Shown here: positions 1 through 7,583 of the stretch, piece by piece
Layout: every line of letters starts with the position of its first letter
Numbering within the stretch: position 1 is the first letter of the stretch
From: Chromobacterium alkanivorans
GTDB lineage: Bacteria > Pseudomonadota > Gammaproteobacteria > Burkholderiales > Chromobacteriaceae
DNA length: 64,000 bases
NCBI RefSeq assembly: GCF_016937655.1
Contig: NZ_JAFHKL010000019.1
Span: forward strand, 1-64,000
Reading direction: 5' to 3'
The notes under the pieces: model-generated
Database searches by the model: none
What the model was told of the DNA's origin: nothing
What the model saw: only the letters and a program-made list of their open reading frames with translations
Made by a program: the position numbers and the translations under genes

Positions 1-81
1 CCCACAATTGCTGCGGCTTGGGCCGGCACCTACCCCGTCTTGTGAACGGACCGGAGGCCGGCTCGGCCGCCATCTGCCACT

Positions 82-103
82 CCGGCTTTCGCGTGAAAGC
101 CGG
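82..103. terminator. Hairpin downstream of the TonB receptor gene
   Basis: A perfect 9-bp stem (CCGGCTTTC / GAAAGCCGG) with a 4-nt loop lies about 55 bp past the receptor stop codon on the minus strand. There is no good T-run after it, so it may be a weak terminator or an mRNA-stabilising hairpin. Confidence 0.35.
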
Positions 104-157
104 TTCCTGCGTCCTCCCTCCTGCCGGGACGGCGAAGACCGCCCCGGCATGGCGGAG

Positions 158-2698
158 TTACATCTTGTAGCTGGCCTTCACGAAGTAGGCGCGGCCCACC
201 GCGTCGGTGAAGCGCGGGTCATAGCCCTGGGGCGTGGTTTCGCCCTGATTGCTCCACGGCGGCAGCTGGTCGAACAGGTTCTTGATGCCGGCGGTCACCG
301 TCAGTTGCTTGTTCCAGGCGTAGGAACCGGACAGGTTCCAGGTGGAGTAAGGCTTGACCATGTGGCTGGGGTCGGAATCGGTGTAGCCCGATTTGTAATC
401 CTGAGCCAGGATGCCGCTCCACGATCCGCGCATCCAATTCAGCGCCAGATTGTGCTGCCAACGGAAAGTGGGGCTGCCGTTGACGTAGGCGCCCAAGTCG
501 CTGTGGTAGTCGCCGCCCTTCTCGTACTGGAAACTGTGTTTGCTGATATAGGTGCCGTCCAGGTTCACCGTGAAGTCGCCGATGGAGGTGCGCGGCAGAC
601 GGTAGGAGAAACCCAGATCAACGCCAGCGGCGCTGGTGTTGCCCAGGTTGTCGGTGAGGTCGGTCACGTACAGCAGGTTGTTCTTCGAATCCCGGACAAA
701 CAGGTTGGCGTATTTGACCGGGTTGGCGAAGATGGTCTGCTCGTTCAGCAATCCGATGGAGTTCTGGATATTGGTCCACCAGAAGTCCACGCTGGTGGTC
801 AGGTCCTTGACCGGCTCCAGCACCATGCCGAAGGAGATGGACGAGGACTTTTCCGGCTGCAGGTTCTTGTTGCCGCCCGTCATCAGGTTTTGCTGAGTCT
901 TGACGCAAGAGGTCGAGCCGGCGCCGGGCTGAGCCACGCCGCCCGGACACAACACCGGGTCGGTATAGTTCTTGGCGGTCAGTTGCTGCTGGGCCGGCTG
1001 GTTGATGTCGTACAGCGACGGCGCGCGGAAGCCGGTGCTGGCGGAGCTGCGCAGCAGCAGTTGCGGCATCGGCTGGTACTTCAGCGAAACCTTGGGGTTC
1101 ACCGAGCTGCCGGAGTCGCTGTAGTGGTCGTAACGCACCGCCAGGTTGGCGTCCAGGTGCTTGATCACCGGGATGTCCACCTCGCCGTACAAGGCCTGGG
1201 CGTTGCGCTGGCCGCTGCCGTCGTTGGTCTTGGTCAGACCAGTACTCAGCGTATCGGTGGACAGCGCATGGTTATAGGTATGCTCGATGGTCTCGCGGCG
1301 CGCCTCGGCCCCGATGGCCACCGCCAGCATGCCTGCCGGCAATTGCAGCACTTCCTTGCTGACCTTGAAGTCGGCAAGGTCGAGCTTGGACTTGGCCTGC
1401 TCGATGCGGCCGCTGGACGAGAATGGCTTCCAGGCTGCCGGATCGGCGGTGCCCGGATCGAAGCCGTTGTTCAGCGCGTTCTGCAGCTTGCTCTGGCTCA
1501 GATAGCCGCCTTGCAGATCGTGAGTAACCTTGCTTTCCGAGTGGCCGAGGCCGGCGCGGTAATCCCAACCGGCGATCAGGCCTTCCAGATTCATCTGCAG
1601 ACGCTGGGTGGTGGCGGTGGTGCTGTCCACACGCTCGCCGGCCGGCACCGAACGGCCATAGACCGGGAACGGCCCGTCCGCCGGGTTCTGGCCCGGCGCG
1701 GTCGGCGAGCTGACGTCGCCGGCGAACGGGGTAGGCGCCACCCAGGTAGTATTCTTGGTCTCGGTCACCAAGTATTGCAGCGACAGCTCGTGGTCGCCGA
1801 TGCGAGTAGTGCCTTTGAGCACGCCGGTCTGCTGTTCGATCTCGGGCTGGATCGACGGGTACAGCGAATACAGCTGCGAACAAGCGCCGCTGCCGTCCGG
1901 CGTCGAATACGGCGGCGCGCAATTGGGCGAACCGGTGATCAGGTCGCCGCTGGGCAACAGGTAGTTGGGGGGGAAGCTGTTGACGCTGCGCTTGGTGCTG
2001 CTGGTGATCTGGGACGCGAAATCGCGCTGGGTGGCCATGATCTTGTTGGTCTTGTGATACTCGTAAGCGCCGTAGATGTTGAAGCCGTCCTTGCCCAGGT
2101 CGCCGTAGCCGTAGGACAGGTTGACGCTGCGCTCTTGGCCGCCGGAACGCTGCGGAGACAGCAGCTCGCCGCCGATGGACAGGCCCTGCATGGTTTTCTT
2201 GGTGATGAAGTTGATCACGCCGCCGATGGCGTCGGTGCCGTAAATGGCCGAGGCGCCGTCGCGCACCACTTCGATGCGGTCAATCACTGTCAGTGGAATG
2301 GCGTTGAGGTCGACCGAGGTGCCGTCCATCGGCTGGTTTACGATGCGACGGCCGTCCAGCAGGATCAAGGTGTACTGATGCCCCAGGCCGCGCAGGCTGG
2401 CGTAGGAGGCGCCGCCGGTGGAGGCCCCTACCGCGGCATTGGCGCCTTGGGAGGACTGATTGGAAGCTAGGCTGTTGACCACTTGCTCAACCGACGTCAT
2501 GCCCTGTTTGATCAGGTCGTCGGTCTTGATGATGGTCATCGGGATCGCCTGCTCCTGCTTGATGGAGCGCTTGATGTTGGAGCCGGTGACTTCCACCCGG
2601 TCCAGGGTGGCGCTGTTGTCGTCGGCGTAAGCCAGAGACGCGGCGCCGACACCGAGCATGGCGAGCGCCAGCGCGATTTTCTTCTTGCGACAATTCAT
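158..2698 (-). CDS. TonB-dependent outer-membrane receptor
   Basis: Outer-membrane gated channel of 846 aa that would import a scarce ligand using TonB/ExbBD energy. The N-terminus is a clear signal peptide (charged MNCRKKK, hydrophobic core, cleavage near AYA-DD). A plug domain follows at about residues 30-165, with the signatures DRVEVTGSNIKR, SLRGLGHQYTLILLDGRR and RDGASAIYGTDAIGGVINF. The remainder is a long beta-barrel rich in aromatic residues (GFRAPSL, NLFDQ) running to the C-terminus. A ribosome site GGAG lies 5 nt before the ATG. The plug type is the kind common in receptors for peptides, sugars or unknown ligands. No siderophore synthesis or utilisation gene lies beside it, and the Fur box 0.67 kb upstream fits the divergent gene better. 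The substrate cannot be assigned. Confidence 0.93.
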   Translation of the reverse strand: MNCRKKKIALALAMLGVGAASLAYADDNSATLDRVEVTGSNIKRSIKQEQAIPMTIIKTDDLIKQGMTSVEQVVNSLASNQSSQGANAAVGASTGGASYASLRGLGHQYTLILLDGRRIVNQPMDGTSVDLNAIPLTVIDRIEVVRDGASAIYGTDAIGGVINFITKKTMQGLSIGGELLSPQRSGGQERSVNLSYGYGDLGKDGFNIYGAYEYHKTNKIMATQRDFASQITSSTKRSVNSFPPNYLLPSGDLITGSPNCAPPYSTPDGSGACSQLYSLYPSIQPEIEQQTGVLKGTTRIGDHELSLQYLVTETKNTTWVAPTPFAGDVSSPTAPGQNPADGPFPVYGRSVPAGERVDSTTATTQRLQMNLEGLIAGWDYRAGLGHSESKVTHDLQGGYLSQSKLQNALNNGFDPGTADPAAWKPFSSSGRIEQAKSKLDLADFKVSKEVLQLPAGMLAVAIGAEARRETIEHTYNHALSTDTLSTGLTKTNDGSGQRNAQALYGEVDIPVIKHLDANLAVRYDHYSDSGSSVNPKVSLKYQPMPQLLLRSSASTGFRAPSLYDINQPAQQQLTAKNYTDPVLCPGGVAQPGAGSTSCVKTQQNLMTGGNKNLQPEKSSSISFGMVLEPVKDLTTSVDFWWTNIQNSIGLLNEQTIFANPVKYANLFVRDSKNNLLYVTDLTDNLGNTSAAGVDLGFSYRLPRTSIGDFTVNLDGTYISKHSFQYEKGGDYHSDLGAYVNGSPTFRWQHNLALNWMRGSWSGILAQDYKSGYTDSDPSHMVKPYSTWNLSGSYAWNKQLTVTAGIKNLFDQLPPWSNQGETTPQGYDPRFTDAVGRAYFVKASYKM

Positions 2699-3412
2699 GA
2701 TTCTCCAATCCCTTGTAAGTTCATTTGGCCACTGACCTCGTCGGGTTTATGGCTCTATCGAGAGCATCGTCGTGCTCATTTTTTGATCTGAACCGAAGGC
2801 GATCCGAGTGTGCGAATTAATCATGACCAGCGTCAATAAACTTTTCCGCGGCCGCCCCCCGCCATCTTCAGAGCGAGCAGGCACTATGTTTGAAGCAATA
2901 CTTCTTAACGACTCAAAACCGTTATTAAACAAGCGTCTAACCGGAATTCGAAATCCACGCCCCAGAAAAACCAAATGCATATTTAGAGCAGTCGCTACAA
3001 AAAACAAGCATGTTTCAATCCCATAGTCATGTTGCTTTTTTGCAATCGCGTTAAAAACCGGGCAGCGTAAATACTTCTTATTCTTTGTTTTTAACACTTG
3101 TTACATGTGAAAACCTGATAACAGCCATGATTTATTGGGATGCCGCTCTCTAAGCCTGGAACGTCGCGCGCCTCAGCCGCCAAAACGCCGATCCCCATCG
3201 CCGGCCGCCCTCGCCGCCCCCACCGGCCAGCGCATGAGCCGCGCTCATGCGAAGCCTGCAACCTCTCCGCCCGGCGGGGCCAAGCGGCGCAAGCTGCGCG
3301 GCCGATCCGCCACAGTTCACCCCTGTCCTGATTGCCATTTTCAAAGTTTGTGATTGACCAGCTAAATGATAACGATTATCATTTCTAAAAATTCACCCAG
3401 GAGGGATGTCCA
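2699..3412. other. Long AT-richer intergenic region
   Basis: About 710 bp between two divergent genes, much richer in A+T than the flanks between about 2780 and 3130. It should hold the promoter of the TonB receptor (minus) and the Fur-controlled promoter of the DUF2325 gene (plus). An imperfect inverted repeat (A-rich arm around 2999-3012, T-rich arm around 3028-3042) is visible. The short open frames here have no recognisable family or good ribosome site, so I read the region as non-coding. Confidence 0.6.
3364..3384. promoter_or_regulatory. Fur box upstream of the DUF2325 gene
   Basis: AAATGATAACGATTATCATT is a near-perfect palindrome matching the 19-bp Fur consensus GATAATGATAATCATTATC. 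It ends about 28 bp before the ATG of the next gene, where a Fur dimer would block transcription. This predicts induction of the gene under iron limitation. Confidence 0.85.
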
Positions 3413-3772
3413 ATGAATGCCATGCTTGTGGGAGCCGATACCCTCGGCAATATTCCGGATGTGCTGCGCGATTTCGGCATCAACATCCATCGTCACGTCA
3501 GCGGCCGCAACAGCTCGCACCAACGCAAGGTGGACCGCCTGCCGGCCGGCACCGACCTCTTGATCCTGTTCACCGATTTTCTGGGCCACAACGTGATGCG
3601 CCATTTCCGCGAACTGGCCTCGGAAAACCAGATCCGCTTCATCGCCTGCCGCCGTTCGGTCTGTGCGCTCAAGCAATCGCTCACCGGAGCCGGCCTCAAC
3701 GACAGCCAGTGCGCCGCCTGCCCGCATCAGTGCGCGGCGGCCAAGAGCAGCGGCGGCAAGCGCAAGCGCTGA
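3413..3772 (+). CDS. DUF2325 family protein, probably iron-regulated
   Basis: 119 aa, matching the usual size and fold pattern of DUF2325: an N-terminal MLVGADTLGNIPDVLRDFG strand-turn-helix, a central hydrophobic strand (TDLLILFTDFLGHNVMRHF), and RFIACRRSVCALKQSL. The C-terminal tail carries a Cys cluster (CAACPHQC) and ends in a basic stretch (GGKRKR). The cysteines could bind metal, but that is inference because the family's function is not established. The ATG has AGGAGG about 7 nt upstream. A strong Fur box overlaps the promoter, so a role in iron-limited physiology is likely. The gene is monocistronic and followed by an intrinsic terminator. Confidence 0.85.
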   Translation: MNAMLVGADTLGNIPDVLRDFGINIHRHVSGRNSSHQRKVDRLPAGTDLLILFTDFLGHNVMRHFRELASENQIRFIACRRSVCALKQSLTGAGLNDSQCAACPHQCAAAKSSGGKRKR

Positions 3773-3800
3773 GTTTTTTCTTACCACCCTTGAAATTAAA

Positions 3801-3825
3801 AGCCGGCTCCTGCCGGCTTCTTTTT
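3801..3825 (+). terminator. Rho-independent terminator of the DUF2325 gene
   Basis: AGCCGGC / GCCGGCT stem with a short loop followed by a T-rich run (TTCTTTTT), 28 bp past the stop codon. Confidence 0.9.
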
Positions 3826-3844
3826 ATCCCGCGCCGCGGGCAAG

Positions 3845-3866
3845 AAAAAACCGGCCACAAGGCCGG
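3845..3866 (-). terminator. Rho-independent terminator of the sigma/zf-HC2 pair
   Basis: On the minus strand a CCGGCC-TTGT-GGCCGG hairpin is followed by six T residues. It lies 27 bp past the stop of the zf-HC2 gene and faces the DUF2325 terminator. Confidence 0.88.
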
Positions 3867-3892
3867 TTGCTCGCCGCGCTTCAAACAAGCGG

Positions 3893-4072
3893 CTATTCGC
3901 CGCGCCCCGCCTTCCGCGCGGCCTCGCTCAACTGCTTGAGCTGCTGAGAGAAATTGCGGCAATTGCCGCACATGAACAGGTGCACGCGCAGGCGCACGTA
4001 TTCCCACTGGCTCAAGGGACGGTCCTGAGAGGCCGAGATCAAACGGCTGGCCTGACGACAACTCAACTTCAT
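3893..4072 (-). CDS. Small zf-HC2 protein, putative anti-sigma partner
   Basis: A 59-residue gene beginning MKLSCRQASRLISASQDR. It carries the zf-HC2 zinc-binding arrangement C5, H31, C35 and C38 (HLFMCGNC), which is typical of anti-sigma factors (ZAS domain) and their short orphan relatives. Its ATG overlaps the TGA of the upstream ECF sigma gene by 4 bp, so the two are translationally coupled. It has no transmembrane segment, unlike many anti-sigma factors, so it would act in the cytoplasm. Zinc or thiol oxidation control of the sigma factor is a plausible inference, not shown here. A terminator follows directly. Confidence 0.85.
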   Translation of the reverse strand: MKLSCRQASRLISASQDRPLSQWEYVRLRVHLFMCGNCRNFSQQLKQLSEAARKAGRGE

Positions 4073-4629
4073 ACGCTAGCCTCCCGGCTCCAGCGGATCG
4101 AAAAACACTCCCGCAAGCTCATGCGGGCGCGATACAGCAATACGGAACAGTTGGTCGCGGTGATCTCCAGATTCTTACAGATCTCCGCAATCTCCATGCC
4201 CATCACCTCGCGCATCACGAACACCATCGCGGTGCGGCGCGGCATCACTTCCGAGCACTGTTCGAACACCTCCCAGAACTGGCGCGAAACCAGGGACTGC
4301 TCCGGGCCGCTCCAGGCCTTGACCGGCTCGCGCCAGTGGCCGTCCCGGCTGAACAGGCCGTCGAAATCTCCGTCGTCGGCCTCGTCCTCCAGCGATTCGA
4401 ACAACTTCTCCTTGCCCTTGCGGCGCAAGGCGTCGATCAGCTTGAAGCGCAGGATGGAGGTCAGCCAGGTGCGCAGCGTGGATTTGCCGCTGAAGGAGGC
4501 GCGCGACTCCAGCGCCGCCAGCAGCGTCTCCTGCACCGCCTCATCGGCGGCGTCTCTTTCGCGCAGCTGCGCCAGCGCGTAGCGGAACAGATACGGCCGT
4601 TCCGCTTCTATGTCTCGGTCTTCTATCAT
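4069..4629 (-). CDS. ECF-type RNA polymerase sigma factor
   Basis: 186 aa, the normal length for a group 4 sigma factor. Region 2 is at about residues 10-75 (LFRYALAQLRERDAADEAVQETLLAAL, then the conserved FSGKSTLRTWLTSILRFKLIDALRR). A linker rich in acidic residues and Trp follows, then region 4 at about 120-180 (MPRRTAMVFVMREVMGMEIAEICKNLEITATNCSVLLYRARMSLR), the minus-35-binding helix-turn-helix. It directs transcription of a small regulon that cannot be inferred from this window. It is coupled to the zf-HC2 protein by a 4-bp overlap. A 145-bp palindromic repeat begins 17 bp upstream of its start and separates it from radA. Confidence 0.93.
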   Translation of the reverse strand: MIEDRDIEAERPYLFRYALAQLRERDAADEAVQETLLAALESRASFSGKSTLRTWLTSILRFKLIDALRRKGKEKLFESLEDEADDGDFDGLFSRDGHWREPVKAWSGPEQSLVSRQFWEVFEQCSEVMPRRTAMVFVMREVMGMEIAEICKNLEITATNCSVLLYRARMSLRECFSIRWSREASV

Positions 4630-4646
4630 TCCCTATCCGCTTTCTT

Positions 4647-4791
4647 AGAGTCTGTTTACAATCTCGCGAACTAAAGCGAGACAAGGCGAAAACAGCTGAG
4701 AAAGCGGAGTGTACACACGGTACATGAGCATTTCGAAGTTGTACTCACCGTGCCACGCTCCACGACGCGCAGCAGATCGTAAACAGGCTCT
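4647..4791. repeat. MITE-like palindromic repeat, copy A
   Basis: 145-bp element with terminal inverted repeats: AGAGTCTGTTTACAATCT at one end, AGATCGTAAACAGGCTCT at the other. It fills the gap between radA (stop at 4798) and the sigma gene (start at 4629). The interior carries the GCGAGACAAGGCGAAAAC and GGTACATGAGCATTTCGAAG blocks shared with the other copies. It has no coding capacity of its own. The short frame across it is a by-product of the repeat. Confidence 0.9.
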
Positions 4792-4797
4792 TACCGC

Positions 4798-6159
4798 TCA
4801 TTCGCGGCAGAAGTCCACCGCCTGGTCCAGGCGCTCCACCGCGATCACCTGCAGCCCCTCTATCGGCTGGCGCGGCCGGTTGGCCTGCGGCACGATGGCG
4901 CGGGTGAAGCCCAGCTTGGCGGCCTCTTTCAGACGCTCCTGGCCGCGCGCCACCGGGCGCACCTCGCCGGCCAGGCCCACTTCGCCGAACACCACCAGCT
5001 TTTCCGGCAAGGCCTTGTTGCGCAGCGAGGACACCATGGCCAGGATGATGGCCAGGTCGGCCGCCGGCTCATTGATCTTGACCCCGCCCACCGCATTGAG
5101 GAACACGTCCTGATCAAAGCAGGCGACGCCGCCGTGGCGGTGCAGCACCGCCAACAGCATGGCCAGCCGGTTCTGCTCCAGGCCCACGGTCAGGCGCTTG
5201 GGCTGGAAGCCGTGGCAATCGTCCACCAGCGCCTGGATCTCCACCAACAACGGGCGGCTGCCCTCTTGGGTGACCAGCACGCAGGAACCGGACACGTCGT
5301 CGCGATAGGAGGACAGGAAGATGGCCGAGGGATTGGACACGCCCTTGAGGCCGCGGTCCGTCATCACGAACACGCCCAGCTCGTTGACCGCGCCGAAGCG
5401 GTTCTTGATCGCGCGTATCATCCGGTAATTGGAGTGGGAATCGCCCTCGAAATACAGCACGGTGTCCACCATGTGCTCCAGTACGCGCGGGCCGGCCAGC
5501 GAGCCTTCCTTGGTGACGTGGCCCACCAGCAGGATGGTGATGCCGGTCTGCTTGGCCATTCGCGTCAGCTGCGCCGCGCATTCGCGCACCTGGGACACCG
5601 AGCCCGGCGCCGAGGTCACCTGGTCGGTGTACAGGGTCTGGATGGAGTCGATCACCGCCACTTCCGGCTGCTCGCGCTTCAGCGTTTCCAGAATGGCTTC
5701 CAGCCGGATTTCCGCCAGCAGGTTGACCCGCTCGGTGGCCACCGACAGTCGGGTCGCGCGCAGCGCGATCTGCTGCGGCGATTCCTCGCCTGACACGTAG
5801 AGCACCTTGCGGCGCGCGCCGATTTCGGACAAGGCCTGCAGCAGCAGCGTGGATTTGCCGATGCCGGGATCGCCGCCGATCAGGATCACCGCGCCGCGCA
5901 CCACGCCGCCGCCCAGCACCCGGTCCAGCTCGTCGATGCCGGACGGGTCGCGCGGCACTTCCTCGGTTTGCACATCGGACAGTTTCTGCACCTGGGTGGC
6001 GCTGTCGCTCCAGGATTGAAAACGGGCGTTGGCCGCAGGCGCGGCCTGCACCGCCTCGGTCAGGGTGTTCCAGGCATTGCAATGCGGACACTGGCCCTGC
6101 CATTTGGGCGTTTGACCGCCGCACTCGGCGCAACTGAAAACGGTTTTGATTTTTGCCAT
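4798..6159 (-). CDS. radA: DNA repair protein RadA (Sms)
   Basis: RecA-related ATPase of 453 aa that promotes branch migration of recombination intermediates. The N-terminal zinc finger is intact (C10, C13, C24, C27 in CAECGGQTPKWQGQCPHC). Walker A (GGDPGIGKST) is at about residues 95-104, the RadA-specific KNRFG motif lies around residue 252, and the C-terminal Lon-like domain contains GGVKINEPAADLA and FGEVGLAGEVRPV. Length and motif order match the family exactly. The gene is the last of a minus-strand run with the lipoprotein and SDR genes and is followed at once by repeat copy A. Confidence 0.98.
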   Translation of the reverse strand: MAKIKTVFSCAECGGQTPKWQGQCPHCNAWNTLTEAVQAAPAANARFQSWSDSATQVQKLSDVQTEEVPRDPSGIDELDRVLGGGVVRGAVILIGGDPGIGKSTLLLQALSEIGARRKVLYVSGEESPQQIALRATRLSVATERVNLLAEIRLEAILETLKREQPEVAVIDSIQTLYTDQVTSAPGSVSQVRECAAQLTRMAKQTGITILLVGHVTKEGSLAGPRVLEHMVDTVLYFEGDSHSNYRMIRAIKNRFGAVNELGVFVMTDRGLKGVSNPSAIFLSSYRDDVSGSCVLVTQEGSRPLLVEIQALVDDCHGFQPKRLTVGLEQNRLAMLLAVLHRHGGVACFDQDVFLNAVGGVKINEPAADLAIILAMVSSLRNKALPEKLVVFGEVGLAGEVRPVARGQERLKEAAKLGFTRAIVPQANRPRQPIEGLQVIAVERLDQAVDFCRE

Positions 6160-6186
6160 CAGGACAACGGAAAGAAGTGGACGGGC

Positions 6187-6750
6187 TCAGCCGTGCGAAC
6201 CAGGCGCAGGGCTGTTCTTATTGAGTTCATTGATGATGTTGAGCAGACGTTTCTGCTCCGGCTCCGCGCCGGAGGCGGCCTTGGATTTCTCGCCGCCCTC
6301 GCCGGCGGGCTTGTTGCGTATCGCCGCCAGCACCGCCTCCACTTGCGGATCGGTGCGCGCGGCGCGCTCGGCCTCTTCGTTGCTCAGCGGCCTGGGGCCG
6401 GAGGACGAAAGGTTGGCGCTGGATTTTTCCGTCGGCGCGGACGCCGCGCCGTGGCTGCTGGCGGTGGGCGCCGGCATGCCGGCGGGGGCGGACGCTTCCT
6501 TGGGCGGCTCCATGGTGTCCAGCTTGTTCTTGGCCATGTACTCGTTCATCTCGCGCCAGCCGGCATAGATCGCCGCCTTGTCGGCTTCGGGATTGCGCAG
6601 ATAGCACTCTTCCAGCGAACGGCCGGTCTGACGGCAGGCCGCGCCTATCGCCTTGTTGGCGTCCTTGGTCAAACCGGTGACGTTGCCCACCCAGTTGCAG
6701 CCGGTCAACGCCAGCAACAGCGGCAACCACAGCCATCGCCCTATGCTCAT
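6187..6750 (-). CDS. Predicted lipoprotein
   Basis: 187 aa with a lipoprotein signal: MSIGRWLWLPLLLALTGC, where LTGC is the lipobox and the Cys near residue 18 would be lipidated. The mature N-terminal part (about 20-80) is a small helical region with two Cys residues (CRQTGRSLEECYLRNP). The remainder is low-complexity, Ala/Ser/Pro-rich linker, and the C-terminus ends in a short helix (QKRLLNIINELNKN). I do not recognise a family. It lies 27 bp upstream of radA and 16 bp downstream of the SDR gene, so it is probably cotranscribed with both. Confidence 0.8.
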   Translation of the reverse strand: MSIGRWLWLPLLLALTGCNWVGNVTGLTKDANKAIGAACRQTGRSLEECYLRNPEADKAAIYAGWREMNEYMAKNKLDTMEPPKEASAPAGMPAPTASSHGAASAPTEKSSANLSSSGPRPLSNEEAERAARTDPQVEAVLAAIRNKPAGEGGEKSKAASGAEPEQKRLLNIINELNKNSPAPGSHG

Positions 6751-6766
6751 GCCTCGCCCCTTCCCC

Positions 6767-7522
6767 TCAAGCGCGCCGGGCGCGCAAATCCAGTTCCACG
6801 ATCTCGCCGCTGCGGCCCTGGCTGGCGGGCCCCAGCCAATACACCAGGTGCGGCATCAAGTCCGCCAGATCGCCGCGCTCGGACTTGTCCTCGCCCGGGT
6901 GAGTGCGGTTGCGCTGCGGCGAATTCACCGGCCCCGGGATCAGCTGGTTGACGCGCAGCTGCGGGTAAACGTCCCATTCGTTGGCGGCCACCTGGGTCAG
7001 GTAGTTGAGGCCGGCCTTGGACGCGCCGAAACCGCCCCAGTACGGCGCCGGGTGCAGCGCGTGAGTTTCGCCGACGAACAGCACCGCCGCGTCCGGCGAG
7101 TCCTTCAACAGCGGCAGACAGGCCCGGGTCAGCGCGAACGGCGCCACGGTATTGATCCGGTACTGGTCCATCCACTCTTCCACCGTCTGATTGGACAGCG
7201 GCGACAGCGCGTAAAAATGCGAGGCGCAGTGCAGGATGCCGTCCAGCCGGCCTAGCTCGCGTTTGATCATCATCGCCAGATTGTTGAAATCGCCCTCCGC
7301 CGCCTTCAGCAAGTCCAGCGGCACCGCCGCCGGCTCCGGCCCGCCGGCGGCCGCTATTTCATCGTAGACCTTCTCCAAGCCTTTGACGCTGCGCGCCAGC
7401 AACACCACGGTGGCTCCGTGGCGCGCCAAAGTCAGCGCGGCTTCACGGCCTATGCCCTGGGTGGCGCCGGTGACCAGCACCACGCGGCCTTGAAATGCGT
7501 TAGAGGCGATATCTGTCGTCAT
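6767..7522 (-). CDS. yciK: YciK-like short-chain dehydrogenase/reductase
   Basis: 251-aa classical SDR. The Rossmann motif VLVTGATQGIGREAA lies at about residues 15-30. The active-site Tyr is in the variant seen in the YciK group (HPAPYWGGFGASKAGLNYL, a YxxxxxxSK-type spacing). YciK proteins are conserved gammaproteobacterial and betaproteobacterial oxidoreductases without an established substrate. The gene lies between hpnE (61 bp upstream) and the lipoprotein gene on the same strand, so it may share the hpn transcript. The ribosome site is poor. Naming rests on overall similarity in memory. Confidence 0.85.
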   Translation of the reverse strand: MTTDIASNAFQGRVVLVTGATQGIGREAALTLARHGATVVLLARSVKGLEKVYDEIAAAGGPEPAAVPLDLLKAAEGDFNNLAMMIKRELGRLDGILHCASHFYALSPLSNQTVEEWMDQYRINTVAPFALTRACLPLLKDSPDAAVLFVGETHALHPAPYWGGFGASKAGLNYLTQVAANEWDVYPQLRVNQLIPGPVNSPQRNRTHPGEDKSERGDLADLMPHLVYWLGPASQGRSGEIVELDLRARRA

Positions 7523-7583
7523 TTTTTTTCGCTATCTTGTAATCAGGGCCATCGGCGGCGCGCTTCTGCGGCCGCCGGATGGC

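Noticed and set aside
8-2470. Long plus-strand open frame opposite the TonB receptor
   Set aside because: It is antisense to a receptor with signal peptide, plug and barrel motifs. Its translation is low-complexity (Gly/Val/Ala/Arg/His) with no family features, a usual effect of high G+C on the opposite strand.
2747-3097. Possible 116-residue minus-strand gene in the AT-rich gap
   Set aside because: No ribosome site, no recognisable pattern, and it would cover the expected receptor promoter.
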